DNA of 64,000 nt from Progne subis subis (taxonomy: Eukaryota > Chordata > Aves > Passeriformes > Hirundinidae). Within the stretch, counting starts at the first letter, position 1; each line of letters starts with the position of its first letter. The notes beneath the pieces were generated by a model that was not told the DNA's origin, did no database searches, and worked only from the letters and a program-made list of their open reading frames with translations. The position numbers were made by a program, and so were the translations under genes. Shown one piece after another: positions 1 through 12,559 of the stretch. The stretch lies in assembly GCA_022316685.1 (NCBI GenBank), contig JAKJHU010000033.1, positions 5,427,321-5,491,320 of the forward strand, given 5' to 3'.

Positions 1-39
1 GGGTTTCTTTTTTCTTTTTTTTTTCTTTTTTTTTTTTTT
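1..39. repeat. T-rich low-complexity tract
   Basis: The window opens in a nearly pure T tract broken by a few C and G bases. It is cut by the window edge, so its full length is unknown. No transposon can be recognised beside it. Confidence 0.8.
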
Positions 40-43
40 ACAT

Positions 44-1084
44 AACATATCTTTTGGGAGTCAAAGCCCTATGCATAATTAAGGAAGTTTCTTTTTTAAC
101 CAGATGCAATGGCATGTGTGCTCTCTAAACAAAATAAATAACCATTACAGTATGAGAACCGCGGGGTCATTTTATCACAGACCCCCCTCCCTCCGCTTTG
201 AAATTTCTCTGTGGAAAATCAGACGCCTTCCCTGCTGCCTCCTAGGAGCAGCACTGTGATCTTGCAGACTCCTGCATCATGGGACCCCCTGTGCTGGCAA
301 TCAGACAGCAGAGTAGACCATCTCTGGGAGGAACAAGGAGTGCACAGAGGTGGGAGTGTGGGCTGGGAACGAGGAAGCCAGAGCATCCCTGGGTGCCCTC
401 CTTCCCAGGCCTTGTATTGGCGTGGAAATGATTTCTCCTTATTGATTCCTGCCCTTGTTCACATGCATGTCCCAGGAGGGTGTTTTTGCTCTGCTTGTGC
501 TTGTGTTTTGCTTTGTACAGGGGTCAGGGGTCGACTGGGGAAAAGTGATACCCAAGATGCCATTACAGTGTGACTGGATTGGCATCTAAGAGGCACATGC
601 ATGATAGGATCTGCCTTGGAGGCAAAACCCTGCCCAGATCAAGGACTGCTCGTGCCCTGAGTGCTCCCAGAAAACACTTGGCCCTAGAAAGTATTTTAAT
701 GATGCAAGCAACAGGCTCTAATACAGACAGGGTAGCTGGACACACGAGAATAAGGAGGAAAACCAGTGTTGCTATGGTCCCAGTGAGCCCAGGAGTGAGT
801 TTTGGCATGCCTGTGAGAACACTGGTTACCTGGGAATTTCTCCAGCACAATCAGTAGGTTTGAGAAATTAATAAGACATTTTCAAGAAAAATGAGAAACC
901 TGGACACAAATTATTGCTGACTCAAGTGAAGGAAAAAGCTAAATGGGCTGCATGGGGAGTGCCCAGAGGGAGAGCACTTCTGAAAACCAAGATTGTTTCT
1001 CAGGCGTTTTGGTAAATCTTGCTGTCCTTCACATGTTGCAGGCTGGGATTCTTTTCCATGTGCAAGCAATGTTGACTTGTGTGG
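44..1084. other. Non-coding stretch, nothing recognised
   Basis: No gene, transposon or RNA gene is recognised. The frames at 211-573 (+), 570-857 (+) and 563-850 (-) are short. The last two cover the same bases on opposite strands, which indicates low stop density, not a gene. Confidence 0.6.
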
Positions 1085-1130
1085 GGTTTGGTTGGTTTTT
1101 TTGGTTTTTTTATTTTTTTCTTTTTCCTGC
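1085..1130. repeat. T/G-rich low-complexity tract
   Basis: Runs of T separated by GG pairs give a short TTTTGG-like tract ending in a T/C stretch. It is simple sequence with no transposon hallmarks. Confidence 0.7.
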
Positions 1131-1133
1131 GGT

Positions 1134-2520
1134 ATTCACAGAGAGAGCTCCTACCCCATGTTTAAAGTAGAAAAATCCACAAAAGTTAAAATTCAGCTGG
1201 GGGCAGAGACTCTGCTTTTGGACTTGGCAGATGTCTGACTGCAGTCCAGATGGTCTGACTTCCAGTTTGGGCTTTAGATAAAGAAAGCAGCCCTTGGGAC
1301 TAAGCAGATAGGAGGGCTCCTTGCAGTGTCTCCCACAGTGTAAGGGGTGAGGAGATTGGACAGACAATTTCAGGGTTGGGTTCAGGCTGAGTGACCTGTT
1401 CTCCTGACAGTTGGATTGGGTTGTTCCAGAGAGGCACTTCTGCGGGGAATCAGCATGGCCAGAAACCTGCAGAGCATGTGGATGTCATGTCTCACCAGCT
1501 GGGGTGGCTGACGGACATGAGGGAGAAGCCCATAGGATGGAGAGAAGAAGGTCTGCCTTTCCCCCATGGCCTTGGTTTTTCAAGATGAATTTTGAAAGAA
1601 GAGTGTTCCTCACTCACCAAGAAGACGGTCTGTGTCCCAACATGCTGACCTAACATTTTCATCCTTATTTTGGGCTGCAAACAGCAGGACAGTCAGCAGG
1701 AATTAGACAAATCATGGAGAAGTCCCCAGTGCTCCACAGATGCAGAACCAGGAAAGACCAGTGTTATTAGGGCTGCAGTGTTTCCCATCCCCATTATGCC
1801 ATGGGGCTGGCATAATCTGCCAATAAACGTTTTGAATATTTTCAGTGTTGGGGCAGTGGAATGGGAGTGAAGGCTCATCCTTTACAAGCCTTTTCCCACA
1901 TAAATATGTCAGGGCGACCTCAAGGCTAGCCTAAGCCAATCTGCTCATTCCCATCAAGCCAGGAGATATTCAGATTTAATTTACCAACTTGGAGGCTTTC
2001 TGAGGCAGTGAGATATCTTCAGATGAAACATTATATTTCAAGATTATTATTGTTATAGTTAATGGGAAAACAGTTTATATGAAACACTCTGTTCTCTCTG
2101 TGTCCCACACTTCTACAGGACATTCTGGATAACTGGTACCATTAAAGTGTGCTTTTGGCAGGATTCAGATAGCAATAAAGTTAAGCACTTTAGATTACAG
2201 CTAGGAGAGGGAAGGGGGAGAAAGGAAATTCCTTTGAAAATTATAATTTCATCATGATAGAGTTGGCTGAAGAAGTGCAGCAACAGATAAAAATCAGCCT
2301 TGGTAAAAGGCTGTGACCATTCAATAAAACAGTGAAACACTGAAATGTGCATAAAGTGTTTTACCATGAATTAAAAGTGCAGAGAGTTCATCAGTGAGCA
2401 GCAGTTAGCTAATGAGAAAAGCAGATCCATGCATTTAGGAAATGTAAAGAAAACTTAAACCTTGTAAATTTTTATGTATTGCCCCTTGCAGCAAAATATG
2501 AAAACCAGGTTAAAAGAAAA
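1134..2520. other. Non-coding stretch, nothing recognised
   Basis: Mixed-composition DNA becoming AT-rich after about 1900. All open frames are under 90 codons and none resembles a known protein. No CR1, LTR or MIR similarity was seen. Confidence 0.6.
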
Positions 2521-2705
2521 GACAAAAAAACAAGCTCTCTCTGCCGCCGCCCCCCAAAAAAACCAAACAAACAAAAAACAAAAACAAAAACAAAAACAAA
2601 AAAAAAAAACCCACAAACCCCAAACCAAACAAACAAAAAAAACCAAAAAACAAAAAAACAAAACCCAACAAAAACAAAAACAAAAAACCCCAACCAAAAC
2701 CAAAT
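2521..2705. repeat. CAAA-rich (A/C) simple-sequence tract
   Basis: About 185 bases in which the plus strand is almost entirely A and C, mostly CAAA and CAAAAA units, after a short CT/CCG segment. Long frames through it on both strands (poly Lys/Gln/Thr on plus, poly Phe/Val/Cys on minus) are artefacts of composition. A similar tract lies at 31655-31825. Confidence 0.9.
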
Positions 2706-3798
2706 CAAACTCATATGGATATGAATATATCCATAAAAAGAATTAGGTGACCTAGTCAAAAGAGAGGCAAAAAGCAATTTAGAAAAAATACACTATTGAC
2801 ATACTGAGAACAGAAATACTGAGACATAGAAAATAAAAATTTTTAATTCTCCTGAACATAGTTTTTGTTCCCCAATTGTAAAACAGATTTTTTTTCCCCA
2901 GTTCCTTTTGGCAAGCCCAATCTGCTGGAAATATTGAATAAAGGATATGTTCTATAGGTACATCCTCAGAAGGACATGACAAAGACAGTTTTATCAACTG
3001 TCTGTTGAAGTCTACAGGTAAATGATTGCCCTAGAGTCAATCAGAAATCCAGAGCAGTCTCTGGAAGAGAAAAACTTTTAGGATACTAGATTTTCATAGC
3101 TTGTTCATAATTTTTAAAACATTCTCCTGGAAGGTACCATACTGGAAAATCCAATCTACAAAGACGCCTTCAGGATAGAAAAGAGAGTGCCTTAAAATTA
3201 AGGCAACATTTGGATAAACAGATTTAAAAGCACGTGTTGCGTAGAGGCAGTGCTAATGCATTCCAACTTATGAATCTGTTGGTCCGAGAGGTAATTTTGC
3301 ACAATATGAAGCTCTTTCAAAATCTATCAAATACTTCCACTTTTAATTTTTTTTTTTTTTCTCCAAATCATTAGCACCTCTGACACCTGCTATATACATA
3401 TAGCAGCAGTCTCTGTGATCGGTGAACTTTTAAAGGACTGTAGCTGTCTTCAAGTGCACCCCTCCTTTCTGCAGGCTAGGCCCTCCCTGAGGCTGGCTGC
3501 CCTCCAGTGTGCCTGGTAGAGCATGAGGCACCACCCAAGCTCTGGCTGGAGCACTGCTGCCTGCAGCATCCTTAAACCTTTGGTTGAAATGATCTGAAAC
3601 ATTCAAGGCCAAATTAAGTGTCGGCACCTTGCCACTAAGATCTCCCGGATATTAAAGCACATTCATCTCTGAGGAGCAGTTTTCTTGGATCAGGTGGAGA
3701 TTGGCGTGAGGGAGCTGCAGGCTGGCTGCCTGACTCCCTGTTTTGATGGCCATCCTTCAAACAGTCCCTGCTCTGTAGAGCCACCATGTAGGACCGCA
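2706..3798. other. Non-coding stretch, nothing recognised
   Basis: AT-rich sequence with a 14-T run at 3347-3360. No repeat family or coding potential is recognised. Confidence 0.6.
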
Positions 3799-4075
3799 GG
3801 ATAACTCAGGTTGGAAACAGTGTCAGCATGTCTCTAGTCCAACCTTCTGCTCGAAGCATGCTCAGCAATGAGGCTGGAGGAGGCTGGTCATGGCTTTATC
3901 CAATTGTACTCCCAAAACTTCCAAGGATGGAGACATCTCTGTCTCTCAGAATATCCCACAGCTTGATTGTCTTCATGGTAAAAATTTTCTTCTTTCAAAT
4001 AATATCAGTTGTCTCCTGTCATCCTCCTACTGGTGTAAGGTCTCTGGATCTCTGATTTCATCCTATCAATATTAG
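3799..4075 (-). mobile_element. CR1 LINE 3' fragment, old
   Basis: The plus strand reads as the reverse complement of a CR1 3' end. Successive landmarks are a 'ggttggaaacag' block, 'tctagtccaacc' at about 3834, 'tccaaggatggagac' at about 3919, and the segment ending in 'ctcctgtcatc' that matches the CR1 'cttgtcctgtcac' region. The order is collinear with CR1, so this is one 5'-truncated insertion on the minus strand. It is clearly diverged, and the terminal ATGATTCT-type repeats are not visible. The right edge is approximate. It carries no intact coding sequence. Confidence 0.85.
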
Positions 4076-4578
4076 CTTCTTACATACTGGAGGAGGTTAA
4101 ACAACTCTGGAGGATGTATATTGATTTCACATACATGTACATGGTTGGGATAACTAAAAAACTAATCAAAGGCTACTGGGAACCTCTGCAAATGCATTAA
4201 AACAAACCTGTCCTCCCCAAAAGTGCAGCAAGTTTTTCTTCCTGCTTCCCATACAGATCCTTTTGTGGTCAAGCTGGAGCATCCGCTGCTGTGCAGCAGC
4301 CAGGAGCCTACTGATCTACCCATGGTTGAAAAGGACATTGCAGGTTCTGCGAGAGTCCCTGCAGAGGTGCCTGGCTGGGTCTGCCTAAGGTAACCACATC
4401 TGCCAGCCCTTCCTGACTCACCTGCAGCTGCTGGGGAGGGCTGTCTGGTCAGCTCACTGGGAGTGGGTTTGGTTTCCTGGTCATCATTCAGAGACCACTT
4501 ATCAGTCCCAGGATTGCAGCCATCTCATCTTAAAAAACAGGGACCTCTCATGATCAAAATCTCCTTAAATTTAAAGCA
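4076..4578. other. Non-coding stretch, nothing recognised
   Basis: No gene or repeat is recognised between the CR1 fragment and the hairpin at 4579. The segment 4230-4460 is GC-richer than its surroundings but has no long frame. Confidence 0.55.
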
Positions 4579-4605
4579 GGCATCTACAGTAATTCTGTAG
4601 ATGCC
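4579..4605. other. Perfect inverted repeat, 11-bp stem, 5-base loop
   Basis: GGCATCTACAG (4579-4589) is followed by TAATT and its exact reverse complement CTGTAGATGCC (4595-4605). The flanking bases do not continue the pairing, so the stem is too short for a standard microRNA precursor. It could be a cruciform or a dimeric binding site. Function unknown. Confidence 0.9.
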
Positions 4606-4794
4606 AAATCTGGCCTAGAAGACATATATCCACCTCCCTTCCTACATAATGTACAGTAGCAGTTAACAGTAATGAGTGGTAATATAACTCAAGTGCCAAA
4701 GGGATTAGACATAGAGGGTTCAGCATAAAACACGATACTCAGGATTTACCCTTTTTAGGCTTTCTTCCCCTTTAATTTTAATGTAGTGGGCTGG

Positions 4795-5300
4795 GGCATT
4801 TGTATTTAGTCCCGCTGTTGCGCGTACATTGCATTATTTTCAGTCTATAAAATTTATATTCCTCTTCAATTAGATTACAGCTCAACCAAAAAAGAGGGGA
4901 TTCTGCTCTGTGAATGCCATTCCAGTTCTTACAGAGCACAGGCAATTGTCACCTCTTTCCTCCTCTCTCCCCTCATCCCCCCACCCCGGCCTGCTGCTTT
5001 CCTTAACTCAGCTGTGCTGCAGCACTTGATCAATTGCAACAGCACTAGAAAAAAAGTTAGTCATACATGATCAGCAAAATGGCCCAAATGATGTCATCCA
5101 TCAAGATGGACATCGCAATTTGCCAACTATTTTCTCATAAATCAAATCATAGTCCCACAAGGAAGAAGAGCAGCTCATGAAGAGCCAACATGGCAGCAGT
5201 TATCGGCAGACTGAGAGAAATGCTCCCTCAAGTATACAGTAATTATTTTTACTCGATGGGAAATAAAGACGGGAGAGATGGTAGTGTAGAACTGGAGAGT
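4795..5300. promoter_or_regulatory. Candidate non-coding regulatory block
   Basis: This is unique-looking DNA carrying homeodomain-type words, such as CAATTAGATTACAG near 4867 and TGATCAATTGCA near 5027. ATGATGTCATCCATC-like sequence lies near 5090 and ATAAATCAAATCAT near 5137. No transposon similarity or coding frame was found. The call is an inference from composition; conservation was not measured. Confidence 0.25.
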
Positions 5301-6002
5301 GTCTGCCTCACTTCATTACTATTCCCTAGGCAAGGGGCGCAACATATGCTTTTCATTGTGAAGCCAATAATTTTGAATCTTGGGACAGGTGAAAACTTAA
5401 ATGACATTTGCAAACCTTGATTTATTTCCCTGCTTAACTCTGGAACATGCCTTAGATTTAGCTCTATAAGTTTCAATAGATTAGTGGCCAGTGTCACTGA
5501 ATTTGCTGTGACCTTTAGCAAGTCTTTCCCTTTTTGGATCAGTTAATTAAATATTTTGGATACTAATAATGCCTTACTTAAACCATGCCTGTTTTCTCTT
5601 TGTGTACACATATGAAACAACAGGGGGATAGCATGAACATTTTAATTTTTTATTGAGATTGTCTCTTGCATTTTTTCCTCTCTCTTTCCCTCGCTTTCTC
5701 TGTTTTTCCCCTCCCATGTGCAATTTTACTTGCTGGAAATCTCATTAAAAGTTATTTATGAGCTGCTAGTGATCCCATAAGAATTACACCTAATTCAGTC
5801 TGTAAAGCTTTTGAGTTACATTGCTTCCCAGGAACAGTCCCTACAGCAAGAAGGACCACCTTTCCCATTGTTTGACTTTCGTTATCATTAGTATAAATAC
5901 TTCATGAGAGGTTCCTTACAAATGCAGAGCGGCTCATTGACAGGATTTAGGCACCAAGTGCCATTTGGTATGTTAAGATTTTGCTTCCTGATACTTTGAT
6001 TC
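5301..6002. other. Non-coding stretch, nothing recognised
   Basis: AT-rich DNA with a pyrimidine-rich tract at about 5665-5715. No frame or repeat is recognised. Confidence 0.6.
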
Positions 6003-6072
6003 ATGCCATTTTACATGTGGGGAAACTAATGATTCATAAAGGTGACATCATTTGTGCAAAACTCACAGAATG
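6003..6072 (-). mobile_element. Probable MIR-like (CORE) SINE fragment
   Basis: The plus strand reads 'ccattttacatgtggggaaact', then a 'gattcataaaggtgacatca' segment, then a 'gtgcaaaactcacag' segment. These match, in order, the reverse complement of the MIR core (the region usually ending in '...tttcctcatctgtaaaatgg'). The element therefore lies on the minus strand. It is very diverged, as expected for an amniote-age SINE in a bird. Confidence 0.55.
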
Positions 6073-8308
6073 CGTTGAGAAAAGTCTGTTTCCCTGAAAA
6101 CAGCCGAAGGTTAATAATATTATGGTTTAGAGTTGTATTTGCTAATCAAATTAAACCTGCTAATGAAACTTCAGAGGGGTTAGAGATTCAAGACAAACAT
6201 TCTTTATCTCTCTAGAAGTGAAGAATTTTTCTTTCTTAGCCTCCAATTTTATTGTCAGGTTGCATTTTTAGAAGTTTTTCAGGGTGACAATGAAAATGTA
6301 ACTAATACGTTCAGACTATCACATAAAGTATTAGCTATCCTGATTTTTCGGTAAGACTTGGGACTTTGTGCTCTTCCATCTTAGTCCAGTTTACCATTTG
6401 GGGCAGTAGTCATTATAAGAATAATAATAAGACAGTGAATATAGGTTTCTTATTTTCCTCCTGTAGTCAGGTAAGGAAAATAGAGCAGTTATATCATCTG
6501 TCAAGGGCTGTACTTAGGAAATACGGATTGGGAAAATTAGTGAGAATTGGTATCACTTTTTTGCTAGGCCAGGCAGCTACCTCATTGTTCTGTGATACTG
6601 AAAGGCAACAGGTAACAGTGCAGAAGATTTTCCCCAGGCACCAGTGTCTGACCACAGAGACATCAGTGTCTGGGCATCTGATTCACTTAATTGTGGATAA
6701 ACATCTGCTAAATTTCAGCATTTATAGCTCTCAAGCCAAACTGGGCCAGTTTATACTGCCAGAGAATGTAAGCACAGCAAGAGATGATCTCTGCTCCAAG
6801 AGAGAAAGGAAGCAGGACTAAAAGGGGGGTGTGATCCTCTTCCTTTTCTGGTGTGAAGTGGAGGGGCTATAAATACGCTCACCAAGGCGAGTGAAGTCTG
6901 CCAGAGGGCTGGGAACCGAACCTCAGCCTCAAATCCCAGCCTTGACCTGTAGCCACATAAAGCCTGTCCTTCCTCCTACCCCTGCTAATTGGTTTACCCG
7001 GCCCACCCAATGAACATCAAAAACCCTTCCAGGTCAGCTCTCAATACAGGGAGAAATTTCAAGGGGGAAAAACAGCTCACTTGGGATGAAGCAGGCTTTG
7101 TTTCATCAGCTGTCAGGAAGAACTCCTGCTTTTGACTGAAGGAGGAGTGAAGACAGGAAGAAAGTGAGATGAAATCCATGTTATTTTCTAACCAGTCAGG
7201 GAGAAGCAGGAGGTGGACAGAGACTGAGATGACCTGACTTGTCTGCCTTGCTTTTGAGGGTGGCCCTTCACCGATCTCTGCTGTGCAGTCCTGGAGCTCC
7301 TCTCTTGCTCATCCTGACCCGGGCTGATGTCCGGGAAGTCACTGTGGAGTGCAGAGAACAGTATGTAACATCTTATCAAAAAATAAAACACAGAAAACTC
7401 TTGCTTTCCTAAAAGCAGTAAAGGACACAAGGAGGGTTGAAGATAGAATATAACCTAATTGGGGATTTGCAGCCCAGACTACAGAAAAAAAATAAAACTA
7501 TGTTATACCAAGACACTCTGGAGAATTAGTGATAAAAGAATAAAAGATTATAAATGTCTTGTCCTTAATTAATTGTATAGCTCAAAAATAAAGACTTCAT
7601 TTCCTCAGAGTTCTCAGTTTTCACTCTCATGTAGTACAAAATCAGCACGAGGATTCACAGTTCAGTCATACTGGAATTCCACTTGGTGCCATTCCACTTG
7701 CAATTCCCAACTTTTCAAAATAACCCGTCATAAAAAAATTAATGGTTGTTTTCCTCCAGGCTAACAGGAGCTAATACAAACAGAATATTTCCCTTGTTCA
7801 CTACAAATTGCATAAAAATCACATGCATTTGATTAAGCAAACAAGAAAAAACTGACTCTCTCTTCTCAAAACCACTGATCATTACCCACAACAGACTTTC
7901 TGGTCTAGGTTTAAAGGCATAAAAATTTCGTTTGTTCTTATCAGGAGAGAGGCTCCTGATTAGTGTTGGCTGATGGCTGAGGCAGGACTCTGGGAATCCA
8001 CCCTCCCAGGTTCCCCATGGCTCCTGCCTTTGGCTCGTGATGGGAAGGCCATTCTGGCTCTGACTTTGCAAAACTTTAAACAAGGCAGCGAGAAGAGACT
8101 CAGCTGGAGTAGGCATGGATAATGCAAAGCTGAGGTGGCTGGGGCAGCCCCTGTGTCTCTCCATAAGGATTCATACAAGGGGACACACTCGATTGATGCT
8201 GGCAATCATGGTGGTCCACACGATCCTTACTGCTAAGGTTTTATATTATATTTTTGGTTAAAGGGAATTACTGTAATAGTAGTTGTACTAAGAGCTCATA
8301 ATTGAACC
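6073..8308. other. Non-coding stretch with one TATA-like site
   Basis: Contains a frame at 6366-6821 (+) that begins at TTG, has no early ATG and resembles no known protein. The segment 7230-7330 is GC-richer. Apart from the TATA-like site at 6868, nothing is recognised. Confidence 0.55.
6868..6875 (+). promoter_or_regulatory. TATA-box-like site
   Basis: TATAAATA lies in a locally GC-richer context (gagggg before, cgctcacc after), the usual setting of a core TATA promoter. No downstream coding exon was found, and such octamers occur by chance. If real, transcription would start near 6898 on the plus strand. Confidence 0.2.
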
Positions 8309-8309
8309 C

Positions 8310-8343
8310 AGAGAGAGAGAGAGAGGGAGAGAGAAAGAGAAAG
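8310..8343. repeat. (GA)n microsatellite, imperfect
   Basis: A run of GA dinucleotides with GGA and AAA interruptions over 34 bases. Confidence 0.95.
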
Positions 8344-10980
8344 CTCCTGCTTCAAAATGTCAGTTTAGAGGATCCCACCTACCTCAGAAGCCATTGTTCC
8401 AGCTGGGTCTGATGGCTCCCAGAAGTCAGGCAGAAGCCCAAAATGCTCAAATTACGGCCAGATACATTTACCAGCTGGAAAAAGAGAACACGCCAAGAAT
8501 ATATAGGTGTGTGGAAGCTACTAAAACAGAGGGGGAAGGATAAAAAAAGGAAAAAGGTCTCTTTCTGAAAAAAAAACAAACCAAAAAAGCCCAACAGAAC
8601 AGGTAAGAGGTTTTCTTTTGAAAATCTCCAGCTTGTTCTCTGTGACACTAGCATCTCTTCCAGCTTCCTGAGAGTGCTGCAGTGTAGCCTGGGGCAGACT
8701 TGCTGGTTCTGGTCCAGTCAAGCTCCTAATAAGTCAGGCTGAAATCTACTTAAAATTTTCCTTTTCTCATTTCCTATGACTCCACGAGAGTCTGCTCTCC
8801 ACAAGATAGAAGAGGATCTTAATTCCAGTCTCTCCTTTCCTGTACACCCCCAGCATACTCTGCTCAAACTGATGAGTAGAGTTGAATTGAATATTGGGGC
8901 AGGCAGAGAGAGAAGAGAATTTCCTTCAGCATCTGTAACCCTTCTCCTTTTAGCCAAGAGAAACACAAATGGTAATCCCTTACACTTCATTTAGAAAATG
9001 GGTTTCCACAGCTATGGAAAGCTGAAGTTGCCACTGTTATTGCTTTTCATCTGATTTCCACTGGGTCTGCAGGCCCTCCCTGCCAACATGACACCTTAAA
9101 ATGAATGTGTAATGTGGTTGTGATCAGGCTAGTGGTGGATTAGAACTTCTTCACAATGAAACTTATTTCTTTGCATTTAACTTCTCAATGTCTACTTGCC
9201 AATTTTTTATTCAGTGCCATGTTCTGTGGCAACAACTCTTAGTTTTCTGCCTATTATCACTCCTAGACTTCTTTTATCTCTCTTGGCTTCATCTTTCCAT
9301 TAAATATTACTAGCACTGGAATATTTTTTTTCTCAGATCTTGCATTTCTTCTACTTGAATCTAATTTTGTTGTGGTTTTAATATTTGGCTTGACAGAGAG
9401 ACAATTTCCTCTGTTCACAGGCTGAAATTGGTTTTGTTTTATTGATAACTCTGTTCATTTCTGCTATCAAATAACTATTACACATTTTCATTTGGTACAA
9501 CTGCTCAGCCACTTTGCATTGCCAATAACTAACAGTGAAAATGTACCTGGTAAAAGGTGGAAAAATACTGCTGAAAAAGACCTTTTTTCAGGCAATTTAA
9601 AAAATTAAACTTCACATTAATTAAGATGAGATAAAGAGGAAGCTCAAATATGTGATGTTTGAATGTTTAGCATTTAAAAGCCTGAAATTTTAATACAAGT
9701 GTTTCCAGCCTCAAACCATAATTTTGGTCAAAACCTTAAAGTTTTCACAGGGCAAAAGAAAGAGCTTTGGGTTATAAACAGTTCTCTGAGCACAAATGTA
9801 TGCCTATGCATACACACACATGTTTATTCCGTGAATTGTTTTTTGAGCATTTGTTGTAGTGTGGCAGAGCCAATTACATTTCATTTTTGCCTGGGAGGAG
9901 ACAATCTGCGCTCTGTATGTTTTTCCAGTGTCTGTGCCAGTTAACGTGCAGGATTACTCTGCCTTTCTTCTACCTCTGTTTGGTTTTTATCAAGCTGAAC
10001 AACAATTGTGTTCAGCTGCTCTTTTGCATGCAAAATAATAATCTTTGCACGGATAGGCTGCAGGTCAGGCTTTTCCTTTCGCTGTGATTTTAATGTGACA
10101 CGGTAAGTGTGCATTTCATCACCCCAGTGTGTTCTGCTCTCTGGAACACTTCCCATTCACCCAGGGCAGAGGAGAGGAACCTTGCTGCCAGTTTAGGATG
10201 TCACTGATGTCTTTCTCTTCAATCAGTCTTTTTTGGAAGCTGGGCTGGGATAAATCCTGCTGGATCATCTGTAGCAATTCTCTGATGAAGATGGGCACTC
10301 CTGTTGAAGCAGAAGTTTGGAAGTTGGGATGCAGCTGCTGTAAGCATCACCCCAGTCTGGAGGCTGTGAGTTTAGTCCAGTCTCACAAGCACTGGCAAAG
10401 AAGTCACAGATGTAGACATTTCAATAGGTGGTGAGAACACAGTGATTTGCATTTTAAGGAGAGTATGGGGAATGTCTGGGACAGCAGTCAGCCTGCAGGA
10501 TGCATATAGAGATAGGCTTGAAATAGTGGAGACCTAGCTATGCAGCAATGACCTGGGAAATGGAAATTCATGCATATCCTGGACTTCTGCCATGTGTGTA
10601 ACTGGGGAGTTTGGAAGGTTGGAAGGTCTCCCTCACAGGCTTGTGCACCCAAAGGACTGCTCGTGTTCCCTCCTGCGCATTGTAGGGCTTGCCAGAGTGA
10701 AGTGGCTCCTGAGCATGAGCACAGCTGGATCACACCAGCTGCAGAGCAGGGCAGATGAATTTCACTGTCTGTCTTCTCTTCCTTCACATCCTTGCTCTGC
10801 TCCCCCTCCTTCTGCCACAGAGAAAAGCTCAGTCCCCTGGGGCAGCAGCAAACTTCTCTCTCACATGGCTCACACTCTGGGTTCTCGGGGCACCTGGGGC
10901 TCTCTTGGCACTTATAAAATCAGCAAAAAGTCAGGTGCTTCTGTTTAGTCCAAATTTTGTTCTAAAGAGATAAACAAAGA
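8344..10980. other. Non-coding stretch, nothing recognised
   Basis: Includes AT-rich DNA at about 9100-9700. The segment 10560-10930 is GC-richer and open in overlapping frames on both strands, so it is not evidence for a gene. No transposon similarity was recognised. Confidence 0.55.
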
Positions 10981-10994
10981 CCTGTGCAATGTAG

Positions 10995-11037
10995 GGAAAA
11001 AAGCAAAAAATAAAAAGCAAAAGAAAAAAAAAAAAAA
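10995..11037. repeat. A-rich tract ending in 14 A
   Basis: A-runs broken by GC and T, ending in an uninterrupted A14 at 11024-11037. No gene-like sequence with a poly-A signal precedes it. Confidence 0.85.
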
Positions 11038-12559
11038 GGGCATTTTCAGGTGGGAAACTGTTTGTCAACTGTCTTCTGTGCCCACAGCCTCTCTAGTGAT
11101 GACTGAGGGTAAGGGAAACTTGGAGCTTGTCATTGCCACCTCTGCTTATTTTGGAGGATCACTGAAGCTGGAATCCAGGCCCAAGGTTGGAGCATAATGT
11201 GTGCCAGGGCTCTGCCTGCTGCACAGCAGGGGACCAGCCAAGAGTGAAGAAGGAGAACTCAACTATGGGAAGAAAAGCAAAGTTCTGTAGGGCAGTGGAA
11301 ACCCCTCAAATCCTTTATTTGCATGACTAATCAGCTGGGCTTTCTGCTGGCTCCCCACACAGCTAAGTTTATACTATTTATTTTTCACATCACTGCATTG
11401 AAATTCAAGTGTGAGAGAGGAGAGTATGGGCAACTTTCATTCGTTCAGCATATTTTTAAAAGGCCCAGAAATGAACATGTGGCATCAGATGAACACCTGG
11501 CAATCAAAGCAGGGAGAAGCCAGCTGTTGCCTTTGTAATTGGAATTACAAATTCACACCATCCGTCCTCTCTCTACTGTACCCACATCACTCATGAAGGC
11601 AGAGGAGTTAGCTCTGGGTGCATATGCTCGAGAAGCAGCAGCCAAAGACAATGTTTAGGGCTATCTTCTAAAAAAATAAATTTTCCTTGCCTTTTCCCTG
11701 TAAGAAGTGATAGTTTTTAAGCCAGCTGTGCCTGCAACTCCCATTTGCTACAGAATTCTGTCTGTGTCTTTACTGCAGGGCATGCAACTTTCAACAACTT
11801 TGCAGTTTGGAAGTTGAACCCACTTCATTCCTGACTTCCCTCCAGCTGATCTGCACAGTATCCTTCGTGCTCGAGTTCATAGGTCTCTCTTCTCCTCTGG
11901 CTGGTTTAGCTGCTGAGTTATTGAAGACCATGAGTAATGAAAGATGCCTGTGTTACCCTCCCTCGCACAGTCTGTACTTCAAGGCTTTGGTCAGGAATCC
12001 TATACGTTGAAAAAATAGGGAAGCAAAGAACCAAAGGCATCTTGAACGTACACACTGTAACTAAAGGAAAAGAAAGAGTCAGAGCCACCACTTGAGAACA
12101 TGTGAGTCAATAAAGTTTTATAAAAGAAGCCCATAAAGCTGCCATGGAAACTTAACCATTGCATGCATCTAGGGCGAGAGCAGTTCACTGGTGCTGGAGT
12201 AGGACCTTGCGTAGCATTCTTCTTATCTCCCATGCTGGGATCCTCTATTTAAAACATATGGAGGAGGCTAAAGTTCGTTAAGAGTGACTGCAGTGAAAAT
12301 AAAAATTTTTAAAAAGCTCTCACATGCTCACACACATACATACCCAAACAGATGGGAAGAAATTAAGATGGATTTGCAGAGGCGATTGTGCTCACAGTAA
12401 AGCACATTTTCAGTGGCACAGGGCAGAGGGGACTGGCTTCTCTGGCAGCAGCTGATAGACACGAGCACTTGAGCAGCTCACAGCCTCCCTGTTGTCCCTG
12501 TCAGAAGATTTGTAGGTGGCTCTCCGCCAGCCACCAGGCTGACGGGTCAGGGGTCGTGA
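11038..12559. other. Non-coding stretch, nothing recognised
   Basis: No frame longer than about 80 codons and no recognisable repeat. Sequence after about 12400 becomes GC-richer towards the CpG island. Confidence 0.55.

Noticed and set aside
2472..2777. Frames of 80-101 codons on both strands
   Set aside because: Entirely produced by the A/C simple-sequence tract.
6366..6821. 151-codon plus-strand frame
   Set aside because: Opens at TTG with no early ATG, has no splice context, and its product resembles nothing known.
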